Source of the DNA: JAYQKL01 sp965243245
GTDB taxonomy: Bacteria > Pseudomonadota > Alphaproteobacteria > RS24
Assembly: GCA_965243245.1 (NCBI GenBank)
Contig: OZ251536.1
Span: forward strand, 1,178,001 to 1,242,000
DNA: 64,000 nucleotides
Direction: 5' to 3'
The notes beneath the pieces were generated by a model. It was not told the origin of the DNA and searched no databases. It saw only the letters and a program-made list of their open reading frames with translations. Of the stretch, positions 60,836 to 64,000 are shown piece after piece (position 1 is the stretch's first letter; the number at the start of each line of letters is the position of its first letter). The position numbers and the translations under genes are program-made.

Positions 60836-61504
60836 GTGAGGTCAGCTCTGGTGATGGGTTTTATAGCAAAAAAGAAAAACCGCGCAAGACAATCACTTAT
60901 TGTGCTTATTGGGGTTGCGTTTTTAGCGGCATGCAGTGTGCCCAGTTTATTAAGCAGCACGTTCTCTCAAGCTGGTCTTGCGGCATTGAGTGCGCCAGGC
61001 GTTTCTAAGAGTATTGATGATGCTGGGATTATGCTTTTTATCAATAGAAAATTGCTGGAGATGGAAGATGGACTTTTGCTGAATGTTTCAGTGAGTTCGC
61101 TGGCGGGGCGCGTCATGTTGACAGGCACAACGTCAACGCAGGAAGTGTCGCGCAAGCTTGAACAACTGAGTGCGCAGCACTTTGATGTGAGGCGGGTTTT
61201 TAATTTTTTGTTTATCGGTACTGCGCGTTCTCGCGTCCAAGCACTTCAAGATGCTTGGATTGCCTCAAAGCTTAGGGTCCTTATTATTTTTGATGGTGAT
61301 GTGTCGGCGGTTAATTTCAACATTTCAGTGCATCGCGGTGTGGTGTATATACAAGGGATTGCGCCTCATATTGAAGAAGCTGAGCGGGTGGTCAATCATG
61401 CACGGAATTTAAATAATGTTCGGGCGGTAGAGTTGGTTTTTGAAACGATTCATGAGATGCGTTTAGCGTTTGATGTGGAACAAGAAATAAGCAAAAGGAA
61501 ATAA
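60836..61504 (+). CDS. BON domain lipoprotein
   Basis: The roughly 222-residue protein has a lipoprotein signal (VLIGVAFLAACS, lipobox LAAC) and two BON domains (about residues 65-130 and 140-210), which bind phospholipids or envelope components. It resembles the DolP/YraP type, which is also located near yraN in E. coli. Start may be GTG 60836, GTG 60851 or ATG 60854; the last fits AGGTGAGG upstream. Confidence 0.85.
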   Translation: MRSALVMGFIAKKKNRARQSLIVLIGVAFLAACSVPSLLSSTFSQAGLAALSAPGVSKSIDDAGIMLFINRKLLEMEDGLLLNVSVSSLAGRVMLTGTTSTQEVSRKLEQLSAQHFDVRRVFNFLFIGTARSRVQALQDAWIASKLRVLIIFDGDVSAVNFNISVHRGVVYIQGIAPHIEEAERVVNHARNLNNVRAVELVFETIHEMRLAFDVEQEISKRK

Positions 61505-61509
61505 AATGA

Positions 61510-62463
61510 ATGTCCTATAAAGTTGCCATACAAATGGATCCGATAGCCAATATTGACGTGGCAGGTGACACAAGTTTCGCGCTTATTCTTGAGGCTCAAA
61601 TACGCGGGTGTGAGCTTTATTATTATCAACCCCAAGAGCTGACCCTGATGACGCCGCATGAGGTTCGCGCCCCTTTGCGCCCCTTAACGGTGCGCGATAC
61701 GGTAACGGATTTTTTTGAATTAGGCGATGCCATTGATACGGATTTACGTAAGATGGATGTGGTTTTGATGCGCCAAGACCCTCCCTTTGATATGGCTTAT
61801 ATAACGGCGACACATTTTTTGGAAAAAATTACAGACCAGTGTTTGGTGGTTAATTCTCCGGCGGCGGTGCGCAATGCGCCTGAGAAACTTTTTCCGACAC
61901 TGTTTCAGGGGCTTCAGCCGCCAAGCCTGATGACGCGTGACCGAGAAAAACTCTCTGCATTTCGAGCCGAACACAAAGATATTATTCTAAAGCCAATATA
62001 TGGCAATGGCGGCAACGGCGTCTTTAGAGTGGCGCAAAATGATGAGAATTTTGGCGCGTTGCTGGATATGTTTTTAACCAGCTCCCGCGAGCCCCTTATT
62101 GCCCAGCATTACTTGCCTGAAATCAGACAAGGTGATAAGCGCGTCATTTTGGTCGAAGGCGAAGCCGTGGGCGCCCTTAATCGTGTGCCGCTTGAAGGCG
62201 ATGCACGCGCGAATGTGCATGTTGGCGGACAACCTATGGCAGCTGAACTATCGCCGCGCGATCTAGAAATTGCCGCACAAATTGGCCCTGTTTTACGCGA
62301 TAGCGGTATTATTTTGGCGGGGATAGATGTTATCGGCGATTATCTTACCGAGATTAATGTTACGTCTCCAACATGTATTCGGGAAATAAAGAAATTCGGC
62401 GGCCCCGATATTGCCGTCCGCGTATGGGAGGCGATTTATCGCCGCCTCAGCCAAGCGGGGTAA
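61510..62463 (+). CDS. gshB: Glutathione synthetase
   Basis: The 317-residue ATP-grasp enzyme has VAIQMDPIANI at the N-terminus, VLMRQDPPFDMAYI, the ATP loop KPIYGNGGNGVFR, and GIDVIGDYLTEINVTSPTC. It adds glycine to gamma-glutamylcysteine. AAAGGA lies upstream of ATG 61510. It follows the BON gene by 5 bp and completes the rsmI-yraN-BON-gshB run. Confidence 0.95.
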   Translation: MSYKVAIQMDPIANIDVAGDTSFALILEAQIRGCELYYYQPQELTLMTPHEVRAPLRPLTVRDTVTDFFELGDAIDTDLRKMDVVLMRQDPPFDMAYITATHFLEKITDQCLVVNSPAAVRNAPEKLFPTLFQGLQPPSLMTRDREKLSAFRAEHKDIILKPIYGNGGNGVFRVAQNDENFGALLDMFLTSSREPLIAQHYLPEIRQGDKRVILVEGEAVGALNRVPLEGDARANVHVGGQPMAAELSPRDLEIAAQIGPVLRDSGIILAGIDVIGDYLTEINVTSPTCIREIKKFGGPDIAVRVWEAIYRRLSQAG

Positions 62464-62507
62464 AATGTTCTGAGCGTTGTCCTTAGATTTAGTCAGATAG
62501 TCGCTTA

Positions 62508-62582
62508 TTTTTTACCGATACCAAAACAAGCCTTGTGTTTGGGGGCGTTTAGTGTTGGATAAGAAAAACAATCGGTAAAAAG
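62508..62582. other. 12-bp inverted repeat upstream of comM
   Basis: TTTTTTACCGAT (62508-62519) and ATCGGTAAAAAA (62571-62582) are perfect inverse copies, with a 51-bp spacer that can itself fold through CCAAAACAAG/CTTGTGTTTGG. The downstream arm ends 10 bp before the comM ATG. It could be an operator, a leader hairpin or a paired recombination remnant; nothing decides between these. Confidence 0.6.
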
Positions 62583-62592
62583 AAGATAAAAA

Positions 62593-64000
62593 TGGTTGCG
62601 CGTGTTACCACCCTCGCCTTTCAAGGTATTCAAGCTGTTCGCGTTGATGTTCAAGTTCACCTCTCGCCCGGCAAAATGATTTTCACGATGGTTGGTTTGC
62701 CCGATAAGGCGGTCGCAGAAAGCCGTGAACGGGTGCGAAGTGCATTGGCGGCCATTGGACTTGGGCTACCGTCGGAACGGATTACGGTTAATCTCGCGCC
62801 CGCGGATTTGCCTAAAGAGGGCAGTCATTATGATTTACCGATTGCGCTTGGATTAATGGTGGCGATGGGGGTTATTGCGCCTGAGAACATGGCTGAGTTT
62901 GTTGCTATGGGCGAGCTATCACTGGATGGGCGGATTGAACCTGTGCCGGGGGCATTACCCGCCGCGGTCGCGGCTATGTCATGGGAAAAGGGCTTGATTT
63001 GCCCTAAAGTTTGTGGCCCTGAGGCGAGTTGGTCGGGTCTTACGCGCCCTGACCAAAAAGGCGTCATTGCGGCTGAGAATCTTTTGCAAATTGTTAATCA
63101 TTTAAAAGGGGTGCAACTTCTGCCAGCTCCCGAACCCGACATTCATCATCACCAGACGCCGTTGCCAGACCTGAGCGATATTAAGGGACAAGAAGATGCA
63201 CGCTTGGCGTTAGAAGTGGCGGCGGCGGGTGGGCATAATTTACTCATGTCGGGGCCGCCGGGGGCGGGTAAATCAATGCTGGCGGCGCGCTTGCCGAGTA
63301 TTCTGCCGCCGCTTGAGCCGTATGAACGACTTGAAACCAGCATGATTGAAAGTCTTTCGGGGCGTATGTCACAAACTAAAAATACCTCATATTCGACAAT
63401 AATTGCCCAGCGTCCGTTTCGTGCGCCGCATCATTCTGCCAGCATGGCGGCTTTGATCGGAGGGGGACGCCAAGCTTTACCCGGCGAAATTTCTCTAGCT
63501 CATAATGGCGTTTTGTTTCTGGATGAAATGCCAGAGTTTTCACGCCAAACCTTAGATGCTTTGCGCCAACCCATTGAGACGGGACATGTGGAGGTGGCGC
63601 GGGCGGCGGCGCATGTTACTTATCCGGCGCGATTTCAACTTATTGCGGCGATGAATCCTTGCCGTTGCGGGCATGCCGCAAATCCTGAACTGGCGTGCAG
63701 TCGGATACCGCATTGCATAGATGATTATTTAAATAAGCTTTCTGGTCCGTTGCTTGACCGGTTTGATATTCGGGTGACGTTGCCTGCTGTTTCCTTAAAA
63801 GACATGATTTCTCCCCAAGCGGGCGAAGCGAGTGCAGATATTGCTTTGCGGGTGATGGCGGCCAGAAAAATTCAGCTTAAGCGCAATGCGGGCATATTGA
63901 ACGCGCATCTTGATGGGGAGGCTCTTTTTGATTTTGCTAATCCAGATGATGAGGGGCGTCAATTACTTGAAAAAATATCCGAAAAAAAGAGCCTGACGGC
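62593..64000 (+). CDS. comM: YifB/ComM family Mg-chelatase-like AAA+ ATPase, 3' end beyond window
   Basis: At least 469 codons are present and the C-terminus is cut. The N-terminal domain has AFQGIQAVRVDVQVHLSPG and GLPDKAVAESRERVRSAL; the ATPase has Walker A GPPGAGKS and Walker B GVLFLDEMPEF, followed by the zinc-like cysteines CRCGH...C...C. ComM is a branch-migration helicase used in natural transformation, but homologues are widespread in non-competent bacteria. A 12-bp inverted repeat lies upstream. Confidence 0.93.

Overview
This 64-kb window is a piece of an alphaproteobacterial chromosome that carries the probable replication origin. The organism is inferred from gene order, not from a marker gene: hemE and the DUF299 gene face away from an AT-rich, DnaA-box-rich gap, with rho, mnmE, mnmG, rsmG, parA, parB, holA, lptE and leuS on one side and maf, aroE, coaE, dnaQ, secB, fxsA and tim44 on the other. 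That order is the Caulobacter/Rickettsia/Rhizobium origin neighbourhood. YbbN/CnoX, a UbiH-type hydroxylase, LppC, and FtsK followed by LolA are also typical of the class. The base composition is moderate to AT-leaning. The lineage could be a marine group such as SAR116 or a Rhodospirillales relative, but that cannot be settled here. There is no phage, IS element, CRISPR array or rRNA, and only one tRNA.

Layout. 1-5.6 kb: an MFS transporter cut by the left edge, a SAM methyltransferase, a membrane-anchored M20 peptidase, and a small membrane protein coupled to a glutamate-synthase-like flavoprotein. 5.7-10.8 kb: tRNA-Gly, cnoX, a LON-domain protein, a Trm112-like protein, a UbiH-type hydroxylase, and an ammonium transporter behind a sigma-54-type promoter. 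10.9-16.8 kb: DapC-like aminotransferase, ftsK, lolA, an unknown gene and xthA. 16.9-24.6 kb: an orphan response regulator, an L,D-transpeptidase-like protein, yggS, a thiE-like gene, a DUF3576 lipoprotein, leuS, lptE and holA. 24.7-35.7 kb: the leftward origin-side cluster parB, parA, rsmG, mnmG, mnmE, rho, hemJ, hemE, interrupted by an oppositely oriented yyaL-like gene. 35.66-36.12 kb: probable oriC. 36.1-42.4 kb: ppsR, maf, aroE, coaE, dnaQ, secB, fxsA, tim44 and smr. 42.4-46.7 kb: hisB-hisH-hisA-hisF-hisE and coaA. 46.7-55.2 kb: PfkB kinase, nth, ogt, gpmA, dapB, dnaJ, dnaK, alkB and grpE. 55.3-64 kb: rph, rdgB, hemW, lppC, rsmI, yraN, a BON lipoprotein, gshB, and comM cut by the right edge.

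How it works together. The origin, two near-consensus parS sites (in rsmG and between mnmG and mnmE) and parAB lie within about 11 kb and form one replication and segregation module, with genes on both sides mostly pointing away from the origin. Around it are tRNA modification (mnmE/mnmG), chaperones (dnaK, dnaJ, grpE, secB, cnoX), histidine synthesis, haem synthesis, and nucleotide-pool cleaning (maf, rdgB).

The most unusual property is at sequence level. At least 18 short direct tandem arrays (units 9-26 bp, 2-8 copies) are spread through the window. Those inside genes all have unit lengths divisible by three, while most of the others sit at gene ends and often include stop or start codons. 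One of them turns the rdgB/hemW junction into a chain of two 8-codon mini-ORFs linked by TAATG overlaps. Three genes often present in the equivalent clusters of other alphaproteobacteria are absent from their usual slots: hrcA, mltA and hslVU. No clearly novel multi-gene system was found; most of the window is core genome.
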